Shown one piece after another: positions 1 to 8,200 of a stretch of DNA of 64,000 nucleotides. Below the pieces are notes generated by a model that was not told the DNA's origin, did not search any database, and saw only the letters and a list, made by a program, of their open reading frames with translations. Position numbers and translations under genes: made by a program. The DNA is taken from assembly GCF_014649855.1 (NCBI RefSeq), contig NZ_BMTV01000023.1, positions 82,209-146,208 on the forward strand. The letters run 5' to 3'. Within the stretch, counting starts at the first letter, position 1, and every line of letters begins with the position of its first letter. The DNA comes from Streptomyces roseolus. Its GTDB lineage: Bacteria > Actinomycetota > Actinomycetes > Streptomycetales > Streptomycetaceae.

Positions 1-1265
1 ACCCGGCGTGGCCGCACGCCGCCGAGGTCTTCGCGGTGGCCCGGGGCGAGTCGCGGGCGCCGTCGCTGGACTCCCGGGTGGAGGCGCTGCTCGCCCGGGA
101 CGACGTGCCGGGGGCGGCGGACCTGCTGGCGTCGGCGGCGCCGGGCCGGCTCTTCCGGGCGCTCGACCGGCTGCTGCGTACGGCGGCGGACGAGGCCGGG
201 CGGGAGGCGGTGCTCGCCGCGGTGGAGCGGTCCGGGTCGCGCGTGGCGGGCCGCGTGGTGCTGTCGGTGCGCGAGCACGTGCAGAACCGGGGAGCCGGAC
301 GCGGCGCCGGGCGGCGGGTGTTCGTGAACCGGGCGGGCGGCGCCTGGGTGGCGCCCGACACCCGCCCGGCGCTTCCGGCGGGCGTACGGGAGCGGCTGGT
401 GGCGCTGCTCGACGCGGAGACGCGCCGCAGGCTGCCGGTGCCGGAGCGGATCCTCGTCGCCCCGGAGGCGCTGGACGTGGCGCTGCCGCTCAGCGGCCGG
501 GCGTCGTCCGGGGGCTTCGGGGTGCTGCCGCGCGGCTCGGTGTCGCCGGTCGACGGAGAGCTGCTGCGCTTCTTCATGTACTGGAAGCAGACCCGGCTGA
601 CCACTGACCTGGATCTGTCGGCGCTGGTCCTGGACGAGCGGTACCGGCCGGTCACCTGGCTGTCGTACACGGCGCTGGCCGACGTCGAGGGCGTGCACTC
701 CGGTGATGTCGTCGCGGCTCCGGACGGGGCTTCGGAGTTCATCGACCTGCGGCTCGACGCGGTGCGCGGCACGTACATCGTGCCGCAGGTGCACGTCTTC
801 GAGGGCGAGGGCTTCGAGGCGACGGAGGAGTCGTTCTTCGGGTTCATGCTGCGCGACCGGGAGCAGCGGGGCCGCCCGTTCGAGCCGCGCACGGTCCGGA
901 TGAAGTCGGATCTGCGGGGGCCGGGCCGGGTGGCGCTGCCGCTGGCGTTCCGGCGGGACGACGAGGGACGGTGGCACGCGCACTGGCTGCACCTGTGCCT
1001 GCGGGGCGCGCCGGCGGCGAACCGGGTGGAGGACCACCGGGTGTCGGTGACGGTGCTGCTGCGCGGTCTGATGGGGCGCCGACCGCTGACGGTCGGTCAC
1101 CTGGTGCGCCTGATGGAGGAGTCGGGATCCGCCGTGACGCTGTGGGAGGGGGGCGAGGTGCCCGAGGAGCCGGTGACGTATCTGGGTCTGGAGCGGCCCG
1201 ACGGGCTCGCCGAGGGGTCCGTCGTCGTGACGCCGGAAAATCTGCGCGACCTGATCCCCGCCTGA
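1..1265 (+). CDS. C-terminal part of SCO0854/MXAN_6230-type protein with TerD-like domain (5' partial)
   Basis: The reading frame is already open at base 3 and runs to TGA at 1265, so the N-terminus lies outside the window. About 420 residues are visible. Residues near 590-820 nt encode a TerD-like stretch: an acidic DLDLSALVLDE strand, then WLSYTAL, HSGDVV and a hydrophobic YIVPQVHVFEGEGF strand, the pattern of calcium-binding TerD/stress proteins. The overall sequence matches what I know as the MXAN_6230/SCO0854 family, large proteins with an N-terminal RING-like zinc domain (not visible here). No signal peptide or membrane segment is seen in this part, so it is probably cytosolic. The function is not established. 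It ends convergently with the cyclic-di-GMP gene. Family assignment is from memory of conserved motifs and is moderately sure; coding status is near certain. Confidence 0.75.
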   Translation, partial: PAWPHAAEVFAVARGESRAPSLDSRVEALLARDDVPGAADLLASAAPGRLFRALDRLLRTAADEAGREAVLAAVERSGSRVAGRVVLSVREHVQNRGAGRGAGRRVFVNRAGGAWVAPDTRPALPAGVRERLVALLDAETRRRLPVPERILVAPEALDVALPLSGRASSGGFGVLPRGSVSPVDGELLRFFMYWKQTRLTTDLDLSALVLDERYRPVTWLSYTALADVEGVHSGDVVAAPDGASEFIDLRLDAVRGTYIVPQVHVFEGEGFEATEESFFGFMLRDREQRGRPFEPRTVRMKSDLRGPGRVALPLAFRRDDEGRWHAHWLHLCLRGAPAANRVEDHRVSVTVLLRGLMGRRPLTVGHLVRLMEESGSAVTLWEGGEVPEEPVTYLGLERPDGLAEGSVVVTPENLRDLIPA

Positions 1266-1370
1266 GTGTTACGGTCGGTGCGGGGCGAGGCCATGGTGGG
1301 GCTTCCTTCTCAGAACCTCTACTGAAGATAGTCCTTCCGCTTTCCTCGCCCCCCTTTTTTCGTTCCGCGC

Positions 1371-1400
1371 GGGCCGCGGTCCTTCCGAGGACCGCGGCCC
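1371..1400. terminator. Bidirectional hairpin between convergent genes
   Basis: A perfect 12-bp inverted repeat (gggccgcggtcc / ggaccgcggccc) with a 6-nt loop lies between the TerD-like gene and the convergent PAS-GGDEF-EAL gene. A T-run sits just 5' of it on the plus strand rather than 3', so it may act as a factor-dependent or I-shaped terminator, as is common in Streptomyces. Confidence 0.6.
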
Positions 1401-1416
1401 GTCGCGCGTGCCGGGG

Positions 1417-3594
1417 TCACACCGCGTCGGCGAGGACCAGGGAGTGGATGCGGTCCGGGGCGCCGGGGCGGGCGTAGTACCAGCCCTGGGCGGTGTCGCA
1501 GCCGATCTCCCGGAGGCGTTCGGCCTGGGCGGCGGTCTCCACCCCCTCGACGGTGACGGCGAGTTCGAGGCTGTGGGCGAGGGAGACGATGCCCTCGACG
1601 ATCTTCAGGTCGACGGGGTCCACCGGGTGCTGCTGCATGCCGCGGGTGAAGGAGCGGTCGAGCTTGAGGACGCTGACCGGCAGCCGGCGCAGGTTGGCGA
1701 GGTTGGAGTAGCCGGTGCCGAAGTCGTCGAGGGCGATGTCGACGCCCATCTCGGCGAGCTGGCGCAGCGGTTTCAGCAGGTCCTCGTCGGCGCCGATCAG
1801 GGCGGACTCGGTGACCTCCAGGCAGAGCGCGCCCGGTGCGAGGCCGGCGCGCTCCAGGACGTCGACGGTGTCGGCGACCAGCCGGGGATGGTGGAGCTGG
1901 GTCGGCGACAGGTTGACGTTGATGCGGAGCGGGTTGCCGGCCGTGGGGTTGTCGAGCTGCCAGGAGCGTGCCTGGCGGACGGCCTCCTGGAGGACCCAGC
2001 GCCCGAGCGGGACGATCAGGCCGGTGTCCTCGGCGAGCGGGATGAAGCGGTCGGGGCCGAGGACGCCGTGCTGCGGGTGGCTCCAGCGGACGAGGGCCTC
2101 GGCGCCGTGGACGCTGCCGTCGTCGAGGTGGACGAGCGGCTGGTACTCGATGAAGAACTCGCCGCGTTCCAGGGCGGTCGGCAGGGCGGTGGTGAGGCCG
2201 TGCCGGGTGATGGCGCGGGCGTCCGCCTCGGGGTCGGCGCGCTCGAAGCGGTTGCCGCCCGCGGACTTGGCCCGGTACATGGTGATGTCGGCGCTGCGCA
2301 GCACCTCGGCGGCGGTGCGTTCGCCGGCCGGTCCTTCGACGACGCCGAGGCTGCCGCGGACGGTCAGCTCGCGTCCGTCGACGCCGACGGGGGTGGAGAG
2401 GGCGGCGAGAATGCGGTCGGCGAGGGCGACCGCGTCGCCCTCGCCCTCGGTGCCGGTGGTGAGGGCGACGAACTCGTCGCCGCCGAGCCGGGCGACCATC
2501 TCGCCGGGGCCGGTGGCGCAGGCCTGGAGCCGGTCGGCGACCTCGACGAGGAGCCGGTCGCCGACGGAGTGGCCGAGGCTGTCGTTGATGGCCTTGAAGC
2601 CGTCGAGGTCGAGGTAGCAGAGGGCGAAGCGGGCGTCGTCGCCGCCGGTGGCGGGGGCGACGGCCTTCTCCAGGCGCTCGAAGAAGAGCGTCCGGTTGGG
2701 GAGCCCGGTGAGGGCGTCGTGGGTGGCCTCGTACCGCAGGCGCAGGTGGAGCAGGCGCCGTTCGGTGATGTCCTCCATGAGGGCGAGCTGGTACTGGGGG
2801 CGGCCCTCGGCGTCGCGGAGCAGGGAGACGGTGAGGTTGGTCCACAGCACGGTGCCGTCGCCGCGGTAGTACGGCTTCTCCACCCGGTACTGCTCGCGTT
2901 CGCCGCGCACCAGCTCCTCGTAGAGCCGCCAGACGTGCGGGCCGTCCTCGGGGTGGACCCACTCGCTGACGTTGCGGCTGCGGACGTGCGCCTCGACGCC
3001 GCCGAACATGCGGGTCATGGTGTCGTTGATCTCGACGATGCGGCCTTCGAGGTCGGCGATGCCGATGCCGATGGCGGCGCCGTCGAAGACCGCCCGGAAG
3101 CGGCTCTCGGTGGCGTGCAGGGCGATCTCGGCGGCGCTGCGGGCGGCGAGCGCGGAGCGGGCGATGGCCTCCTGTTCCAGGCGGGTGCGCTCGCGCAGGG
3201 CCTGGGCGTAGCCGGTGGCCATGGCGTGCTGGAGGCGGGCGCAGCGGGCCCGCAGTTCCTCGGCGGCGAACGAGGGGTCCGTGCCGCAGTAGAGGACGAG
3301 GTACGAGTCGACGACGCCGAGGCTTCGGCCGAGGGCGTCCGGGTCGGTGCAGTGGGCGTCGACCAGGCCGGCGCCGGCCCGTTGGGCGGGGGCGGTGTCG
3401 AAGGGCCGGGCGAGCAGCGCCTCGCACAGCAGGCGCGCGAGCGGGAGGAGGTGGCCCTCGAACTCGGCGCGGGTGAGGGAGGTGGCGGTCACCGGGAAGA
3501 TGGCCCGGCTCCAGATGGTGACGAACCGCCTGAGTCTGTCCTCCGGGCCGTCGGCTTCCGCGGTGGATCCGGACGGCTGCGACGGCACCTTCAC
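1417..3594 (-). CDS. PAS-GGDEF-EAL cyclic-di-GMP turnover protein (RmdA-like)
   Basis: This 725-residue soluble protein has an N-terminal helical region of about 150 residues, a PAS domain (near residues 165-290), a GGDEF domain (about 300-460) and an EAL domain (about 470-715). The GGDEF signature is intact (ARLGGDEF), and the EAL domain keeps EAL, NVNLSP, EVTES, DDFGTGYSN, KLDRSF and VEGVET, so both diguanylate cyclase and phosphodiesterase activities look possible. I see no RxxD inhibitory site just upstream of GGDEF. No membrane segment is present. Streptomyces coelicolor RmdA has this cytoplasmic architecture, so orthology is plausible but not proven. The GTG start at 3594 overlaps the stop of the upstream methyltransferase by 4 bp (GTGA), indicating translational coupling. 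Cyclic-di-GMP controls development through BldD in this genus. Confidence 0.9.
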   Translation of the reverse strand: MKVPSQPSGSTAEADGPEDRLRRFVTIWSRAIFPVTATSLTRAEFEGHLLPLARLLCEALLARPFDTAPAQRAGAGLVDAHCTDPDALGRSLGVVDSYLVLYCGTDPSFAAEELRARCARLQHAMATGYAQALRERTRLEQEAIARSALAARSAAEIALHATESRFRAVFDGAAIGIGIADLEGRIVEINDTMTRMFGGVEAHVRSRNVSEWVHPEDGPHVWRLYEELVRGEREQYRVEKPYYRGDGTVLWTNLTVSLLRDAEGRPQYQLALMEDITERRLLHLRLRYEATHDALTGLPNRTLFFERLEKAVAPATGGDDARFALCYLDLDGFKAINDSLGHSVGDRLLVEVADRLQACATGPGEMVARLGGDEFVALTTGTEGEGDAVALADRILAALSTPVGVDGRELTVRGSLGVVEGPAGERTAAEVLRSADITMYRAKSAGGNRFERADPEADARAITRHGLTTALPTALERGEFFIEYQPLVHLDDGSVHGAEALVRWSHPQHGVLGPDRFIPLAEDTGLIVPLGRWVLQEAVRQARSWQLDNPTAGNPLRINVNLSPTQLHHPRLVADTVDVLERAGLAPGALCLEVTESALIGADEDLLKPLRQLAEMGVDIALDDFGTGYSNLANLRRLPVSVLKLDRSFTRGMQQHPVDPVDLKIVEGIVSLAHSLELAVTVEGVETAAQAERLREIGCDTAQGWYYARPGAPDRIHSLVLADAV

Positions 3595-4403
3595 GCCTTG
3601 CGCCCCACACCTGCGAAGCCGGAGAAGGCGTACGGGTCCTCCTCCTCGACCGGGCCGTCCGGCCGCCACAACGGCATGGAGACCAGGCCGGGTTCGACGG
3701 TCTCGGTGCCGTCGAAGAAGCGGGCGATCTCCTCCCGGGAGCGCATCACCAGCGGGCTGCGGGTGCTGCGGTAGACGTCGACGGTGCCGCTGGCCCGCTC
3801 CTGGTCGACGGGGATGCCCTCGTACGAGGCGTGGGTGACGACCAGGAGGCTGCCGGGGGCGAGCGCGTCGAGGAGTTCGGCGACGGCCTCGTGCGGGCGG
3901 TCGGCGTCCTCCAGGAAGTGCAGGACGGCGACGAGGAGCAGGGCCACCGGCCGGTCGAGGTCGAGGAGTCCGGTGAGCTCGGGGCTGTGGAGGATGTCGG
4001 CCGGCTTGCGGAGGTCGGCGGGGACGACGAGGGCGCCGTCGACGCCGTCCAGGACGGCCCGGCTGTGCGCGACCGCGACGGGATCGTGGTCGACGTAGAC
4101 GATCCGGGCGGCGGGGTCGGCGGCCTGCGCGACCTCGTGCACGTTGCCGAAGGTCGGGATCCCGGAGCCGATGTCGAGGAACTGGGTGACGTCGTTGTCG
4201 ACGGCGAAGCGGACGGCGCGGCGCATGAACGCCCGGTTCGCCTGCATGATCTTGGGGAGCCCCGGCAGGAACTCCATGGCCTTGCGGGCCGCTTCCCGGT
4301 CCACCTCGAAATTGTGCGAGCCGCCCAGATAGAAGTCGTACATACGGGACACGCTCGGTACCGAAATGTCGATACCCGGCGGAGCCCAGGCGGGACGCTC
4401 CAT
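3591..4403 (-). CDS. SAM-dependent methyltransferase, DUF574/Methyltransf_19 family
   Basis: The 270-residue product starts METLMERPAW after trimming and contains VSRMYDFYLGGSHNFEVDRE, the hallmark opening of the DUF574 methyltransferase family, then the SAM-binding motif FLDIGSGIPTFGN and an acidic strand end YVDHDPVAV. Length and layout fit the family (about 260-280 residues). ATG at 4403 is chosen because GGAG lies about 6 nt upstream; longer frames reach 4529 without a better ribosome site. The substrate is unknown. It is the first gene of a two-gene unit with the cyclic-di-GMP enzyme (GTGA overlap), which suggests co-expression. These proteins are abundant in Streptomyces and mostly uncharacterised. 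Confidence 0.88.
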   Translation of the reverse strand: MERPAWAPPGIDISVPSVSRMYDFYLGGSHNFEVDREAARKAMEFLPGLPKIMQANRAFMRRAVRFAVDNDVTQFLDIGSGIPTFGNVHEVAQAADPAARIVYVDHDPVAVAHSRAVLDGVDGALVVPADLRKPADILHSPELTGLLDLDRPVALLLVAVLHFLEDADRPHEAVAELLDALAPGSLLVVTHASYEGIPVDQERASGTVDVYRSTRSPLVMRSREEIARFFDGTETVEPGLVSMPLWRPDGPVEEEDPYAFSGFAGVGRKA

Positions 4404-4959
4404 CAATGTCTCCAACAAGTCGCCATGGGGGATGCGGCCCCGTGTTCGCGGCCGTGTTCGAGGTGAGGCTACTGATCGCCCGCCGAGAGAGCGAGTAGAA
4501 ACGGAAATTCGCGGTCCGTTCTTGGTCACACGCCTTTGGCACGTGCGTACGGAACGAAGATTTCACGCCTTCAGGCCGTGCACATTCACGTGCATATGGT
4601 CGTGCGCCGGCTCTCCGGCCCACCGCCGGGCGCCCGTTGCGCACCCCCGCACCCCTCCGTACCTCGGCGGTCGGTTCCCCGGCGCGCGGCCGCCGCCGAA
4701 CGCGGTACCGCCCGGAGCGGATTCGCGGCAGGGCGACAACCGGACAGTTCTTCCACCAGGGGACCGGGACGGCTTCCGTCGGCCATTTCATGCCCCGGCG
4801 CACGCCCCCTCCACACCTGCTCCGACGGCCCTGTCCTTGCTCCGGATCGGGCAGTCCGCGGCAAAACGTCAAACCGGTGCATCTCAAGATCCCCACCATC
4901 CGGGGAATCAGGCGGGATTCGGGCCCCGGTTCGCCATCCATGTGTTCAAGCTCGTCGGC
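4404..4959. other. Intergenic region between divergent genes
   Basis: About 555 bases without a convincing gene; long frames here lack codon bias and ribosome sites. It should hold the promoter of the methyltransferase/c-di-GMP unit (minus) and of the proline-rich gene (plus). The only small signal I see is an inverted repeat TGCAC-N6-GTGCA at 4579-4594, a possible operator. On the minus strand a TAGCCT hexamer near 4471 could be a -10 box, without a clear -35. Confidence 0.4.
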
Positions 4960-5607
4960 GTGTCTCTGTACGCATCACCTCTCACGCGGTCGCTGGCGGC
5001 CGCCGGCCTGGTGTGGCTGCTCGCCGCACCCGCGCCGGCGGCCGCCGACTCCTGCGCCTACGCCACCGTCGGGCCGAACGGCTCGCACACCTCGGTGGCG
5101 GTCGTCGGCCCGGACGCGTGCTCGCCGCCGCCCGAACCGACCGGACCGCCGAAGCCGACCAAGCCGCCGAAGCCGACCGAGCCGAAGCCGACCGCACCGC
5201 CTCGGCCGCCGGTGCCGCCCGAGCCGCCCGTACGGCCCGTACGGCCCGTGCCCAGGCCGCCGTCCGTCGACCCGGTGCCCGCGCCGCTGCTCCCGCCCGC
5301 CCCCTCCCCCGTACGGCCGCCCGCCGCCACCCCGGCACCGCGGCCGACGCCCGCCCCGCCGTCGCCCTCCCCCGCGCCCGCCGCCCCGGCGCCCGAGGCG
5401 CCGCCGGCCCCCGCGCCCCCGGCCCCGCCGCCCGCCCGCACGGCGGTGCCGCGCCCGGCCGCCGCACCGCCCGCCGCGCTGCCGCACTACAAGCGGACCA
5501 GCAGGCCCCAGCCCAAGAGCACCGCGTCACCCGTCACCACGATGCTCCTCATCACCGCGCCCGCCGTCCTCGCCACCGCGATCCTGCGCCCGCGCTCCTC
5601 CCGCTGA
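4960..5607 (+). CDS. Proline-rich exported protein with C-terminal membrane anchor
   Basis: A 215-residue product with a signal peptide (SLAAAGLVWLLAAPAPAAA), a short cysteine-bearing N-terminal domain (SCAYATVG...PDAC), then about 120 residues dominated by proline, first as PKPTKPPKPTE repeats and then as PAP/PSP, and finally a hydrophobic segment (MLLITAPAVLATAIL) followed by RPRSSR. The layout suggests a cell-wall-spanning stalk anchored in the membrane; there is no LPXTG. GTG 4960 is chosen because it gives a compact signal peptide; GTG 4942 in the same frame is an equally possible start, and neither has a strong ribosome site. A short gap separates it from the bestrophin-like gene, so the two may be co-transcribed. 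Function unknown. The three frames here are all open because of base composition, but only this one gives a sensible exported protein. Confidence 0.65.
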   Translation: MSLYASPLTRSLAAAGLVWLLAAPAPAAADSCAYATVGPNGSHTSVAVVGPDACSPPPEPTGPPKPTKPPKPTEPKPTAPPRPPVPPEPPVRPVRPVPRPPSVDPVPAPLLPPAPSPVRPPAATPAPRPTPAPPSPSPAPAAPAPEAPPAPAPPAPPPARTAVPRPAAAPPAALPHYKRTSRPQPKSTASPVTTMLLITAPAVLATAILRPRSSR

Positions 5608-5676
5608 TCCGGCCCCGGCCGCGGCACACCCCGCACCACCTCCCCATCCGACTCCCGTGAGGAAGACCGAACACCC

Positions 5677-6441
5677 ATGTCCGAATGGCTCGTCCTGACC
5701 CTGGCGATGGCAGCGGCCTGCGCCGTCGTCCTGGCCATCGTCGTCATCAACCACCGGCGGATCCCCGCGGACGACGACCCCAGCGAGACCCCCGACGTCA
5801 TCGAGTACATGACGATGATGATCGGCGTGATCTACGCGATCGTCCTCGGCCTCGCCATCGCCGGCGTGTGGGAGGCGCGCGGCGCCGCCCAGGAGGTGGC
5901 GCGGCAGGAGGCGCAGGCCATGCACGAGATCTCCGAACGCGTCGAGGTGTACCCGGCGACGGTGCGCGACCGGATCCGCGCCGACGTCGACGCGTACGTC
6001 ACCTACGTGGTGGACGAGGAGTTCACGCGGCGGGCCGAGCAGGGCGGCACGACGCCGGAGGGCGACGCCCTGCTCCAGAAGCTCCGCCGGAGCGTCACCG
6101 ACTACGAACCGGCCGACGACTTCGAGGGGCAGGCCTACCAGCCGCTGGTCGACCAGGTGATGGTCGCCGACGACGCCCGCGGCGCCCGCGGCCAGAGCGC
6201 CGGGGACACCATGCCGGGGGTCGTCTGGTTCGGCCTCATCATCGGCGCCCTGGTCTCGGTGGGGCTGATCTTCACCCTCCAGATCCGGCGCACCGGGCGC
6301 GAGCTGCTGCTCGCGGGCCTCTACAGCGCGCTGATCGCCTTCCTGCTCTTCCTGATCTGGGACTTCGACGCGCCGTACGGCCGCGGCCTGGCCGACTCCG
6401 CCGCGCCGTTCACCGATCTGTTCCCGCAGGTCACCGGCTGA
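5677..6441 (+). CDS. Bestrophin-like (DUF4239) integral membrane protein
   Basis: The 254-residue product has two N-terminal membrane helices (WLVLTLAMAAACAVVLAIVVI and MTMMIGVIYAIVLGLAIAGVW), a charged central domain of about 110 residues rich in helix-forming residues, and two C-terminal helices (VVWFGLIIGALVSVGLIFTL and LLLAGLYSALIAFLLFLIW). This 2+2 topology with the YAIVLGLAIAGVWE signature fits the DUF4239 family, annotated as bestrophin-like. ATG at 5677 is preceded by a purine-rich GAGGAAG site. Ion conduction is inferred from the family name only and is not shown by the sequence. Confidence 0.85.
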   Translation: MSEWLVLTLAMAAACAVVLAIVVINHRRIPADDDPSETPDVIEYMTMMIGVIYAIVLGLAIAGVWEARGAAQEVARQEAQAMHEISERVEVYPATVRDRIRADVDAYVTYVVDEEFTRRAEQGGTTPEGDALLQKLRRSVTDYEPADDFEGQAYQPLVDQVMVADDARGARGQSAGDTMPGVVWFGLIIGALVSVGLIFTLQIRRTGRELLLAGLYSALIAFLLFLIWDFDAPYGRGLADSAAPFTDLFPQVTG

Positions 6442-6605
6442 GCGAGGGGGCGGAACTGGGCCGTCCGGGGGGCATTCGTGCCCCATTCGCGCGTCTGGGA
6501 TCGCGGCTGTGGTAGTGCGCTCCTAGCGTTTCGGGCAACGAGGTGCACGCAGGCTCCATGCGGCCAATCCGCCGCGGCCGGCCCTCGGTACCCGGAGGAA
6601 TCACC

Positions 6606-7166
6606 ATGCGCGCGATACGTGCCGCGTCCACCGCCCTCCTCGGGGCGGTCGCCCTCGCCCTGGCCGCCCCCGTCACCGTCGCCTTCGCGGCCGACGGTGC
6701 GCCCGCGCCGAACCCGCGGGTGCGGGGCGCCAAGGCCCCGGGCGATTTCGTCGTCTCCCCCTCGCTCGTCTCCCCCGGCGGCCGGGTGACGCTCAGTGCC
6801 CCCGGCTGCTCCAGCACGGCGACGGCGACGGCCGGCGTCTTCGACACCGTCCAGATCGCCCCCGGTGCGTCGGTGACCGCCACCGTGGACGCGGACGCCA
6901 AGCGCGGCGCCGTGTACACGGTGGCGTTCAACTGCTCGGGCGGCGTGCAGGACACCGTGGACCTGACCATCAGCGGCCTCGCCACCCTCTCGCCCACCGC
7001 CCGCTCGACGGTGCTGCTCACCCCGCGCGGCGTGCAGGGCGGCCTCGGCGGCTCGCAGAGCTCCGTCGGACCGGGCACGCTGGCGGCCGGCACGGCCCTG
7101 GTGCTGGCGGCGGCGGCCGGTTCGGCCTACGCGATCCGGCGCCGCACGAGCCGGCGCCGGCACTGA
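6606..7166 (+). CDS. Secreted protein with QGGLGGS motif and sorting-like C-terminus (paralogue A)
   Basis: A 186-residue protein with a good GGAGG ribosome site 7 nt before ATG 6606. It has a signal peptide (ALLGAVALALAAPVTVAFA), a beta-rich domain with two cysteines (SAPGC...FNCSGG) that looks immunoglobulin-like, then VQGGLGGS, a short linker, a hydrophobic helix (AAGTALVLAAAAGSAYAI) and RRRTSRRRH. The last 45 residues have the order of a cell-wall sorting signal (motif, hydrophobic span, basic tail), but LPXTG is replaced by QGGLGGS. The convergent gene at 7301-7783 has the same design, and a class F sortase follows at 8201. I infer a possible sortase substrate; simple membrane anchoring is the alternative. 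Confidence 0.85.
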   Translation: MRAIRAASTALLGAVALALAAPVTVAFAADGAPAPNPRVRGAKAPGDFVVSPSLVSPGGRVTLSAPGCSSTATATAGVFDTVQIAPGASVTATVDADAKRGAVYTVAFNCSGGVQDTVDLTISGLATLSPTARSTVLLTPRGVQGGLGGSQSSVGPGTLAAGTALVLAAAAGSAYAIRRRTSRRRH

Positions 7167-7227
7167 CGCGCCGACACCGGGCCGGGGCTCCGGCCCCGGG
7201 ATCCGCGACGGGAGGCGCCGTGTGACA

Positions 7228-7271
7228 GCCCGCCGCCCCCGGATCCCTCACGGGACACGGGGGCGGCGGGC
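7228..7271. terminator. Strong bidirectional terminator hairpin
   Basis: A perfect 14-bp inverted repeat (gcccgccgcccccg / cgggggcggcgggc) with a 16-nt loop sits between the convergent paralogues at 6606 and 7301. A second GC hairpin (ccggggctccggccccgg) lies at about 7182-7199. Confidence 0.8.
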
Positions 7272-7300
7272 ACGGCCGGCGGACCGGGAGGTTCGGCCGG

Positions 7301-7783
7301 TCAGGCGCCCGTGCCGTTCATGCGGCGGCGGAGGACGAAGACACCGCCGCCGAGCGCCGCCGCGGCGACCAGGCTGCCGCCGATGGCCATCTCGGTGGAG
7401 CTGGGCGCCAGCGAACCGCCGAGGCCGCCCTGGGCACCGCGGCCCGCGAGGACGCGGAACGGGTGCGTGACCACACGGGAGTTGTCGCTGCACTTGACGG
7501 CGAGGTTGTAGTTGCCGGGCGTCGCGTTGTTGTAGACGCGGGCGATGGCGCTGGACAGGCCGTTGGAGTTGACGGAGAGGTTGGTCTCCGGGAAGGCGTT
7601 GGACGTGACGGTGCCACCGTGGCCGCAACCCTTGGCGGTGATCGTGATCGTCGACCCCGCGTGGACGTCGTAGGGGCTGACCTGGACATTGCTGGGACCG
7701 TTGGTGGCGGCGGCGAGGGGCGCGGCCAGGCCGACCGCCGCGAACGCGGTGGCGGTCACCGCCAGAGTGCGTGCAGCACGCAT
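7301..7783 (-). CDS. Secreted protein with QGGLGGS motif and sorting-like C-terminus (paralogue B)
   Basis: The 160-residue product has a signal peptide (MRAARTLAVTATAFAAVGLA...), a small beta domain with two cysteines (ITAKGCGHGG and AVKCSDNS) and predicted strands such as GSTITITAKG and NLSVNSNG, then GAQGGLGGS, a serine/threonine linker, a hydrophobic helix (GGSLVAAAALGGGVFVL) and RRRMNGTGA. GGAGG precedes ATG 7783 by 8 nt. It shares the motif-anchor-basic tail design with the convergent gene at 6606; outside that region similarity is weak, so this is an old duplication or a shared module. The class F sortase 418 bp upstream, divergently oriented, is the obvious candidate processing enzyme. 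Surface location is well supported, function is not known. Confidence 0.85.
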   Translation of the reverse strand: MRAARTLAVTATAFAAVGLAAPLAAATNGPSNVQVSPYDVHAGSTITITAKGCGHGGTVTSNAFPETNLSVNSNGLSSAIARVYNNATPGNYNLAVKCSDNSRVVTHPFRVLAGRGAQGGLGGSLAPSSTEMAIGGSLVAAAALGGGVFVLRRRMNGTGA

Positions 7784-8200
7784 GGTTGAACCTCCAGTGG
7801 AAGACGCCCCGAAGCGGTGCTCCGGGAGATTCGACGAGTACGCCTTCCATGACGAACCATCACAACTCGGGCACCTTCTTGCACCTCGGCACTGGGCCGG
7901 TCCGGTGAGCGCCGATGCCGCCGATCGAGTTGCGCGGGAGAACACAACCGCAGGTCAGGGGCGCGCGAAACGATTGTCCGACGAGTACTCGGATGGGTCA
8001 GCGGCCCGTCACCCGGGCCGACCAGCACGGCCCGGGGCCCCTCGTCTGCACGGTTCCTGACGGACCGTCGGCCGACGCGGGGGCCTTCCTCCGGCGCGTC
8101 GCCACCCGTACGGCTGCGGGAGGTGACCCGTTCGGGCCGTCCGGAGCGCGGGAACGCCCGGTCGCCCTTACCGTTCACACGTCGCCACGAAGGGAGAACC
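7784..8200. other. Divergent promoter region
   Basis: 417 bases between paralogue B (minus) and the sortase (plus), with no credible gene. The part near 8151-8175 carries an ECF-like promoter described separately; nothing else distinct is seen. Confidence 0.4.
8151..8175 (+). promoter_or_regulatory. Candidate ECF-type promoter of the sortase gene
   Basis: GGAAC at 8151-8155 and CGTT at 8172-8175 are separated by 16 nt, the spacing of envelope-stress ECF sigma promoters (GAAC-N16/17-CGT). It lies 25 nt upstream of ATG 8201. No standard TTGAC/TANNNT pair is visible at this position. Short motifs occur by chance in GC-rich DNA, so this is tentative. Confidence 0.35.

Noticed and set aside
1408..3774. 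788-codon open frame on the plus strand
   Set aside because: It is the antisense shadow of the PAS-GGDEF-EAL and methyltransferase genes; its translation is valine/glycine/glutamate-rich low complexity.
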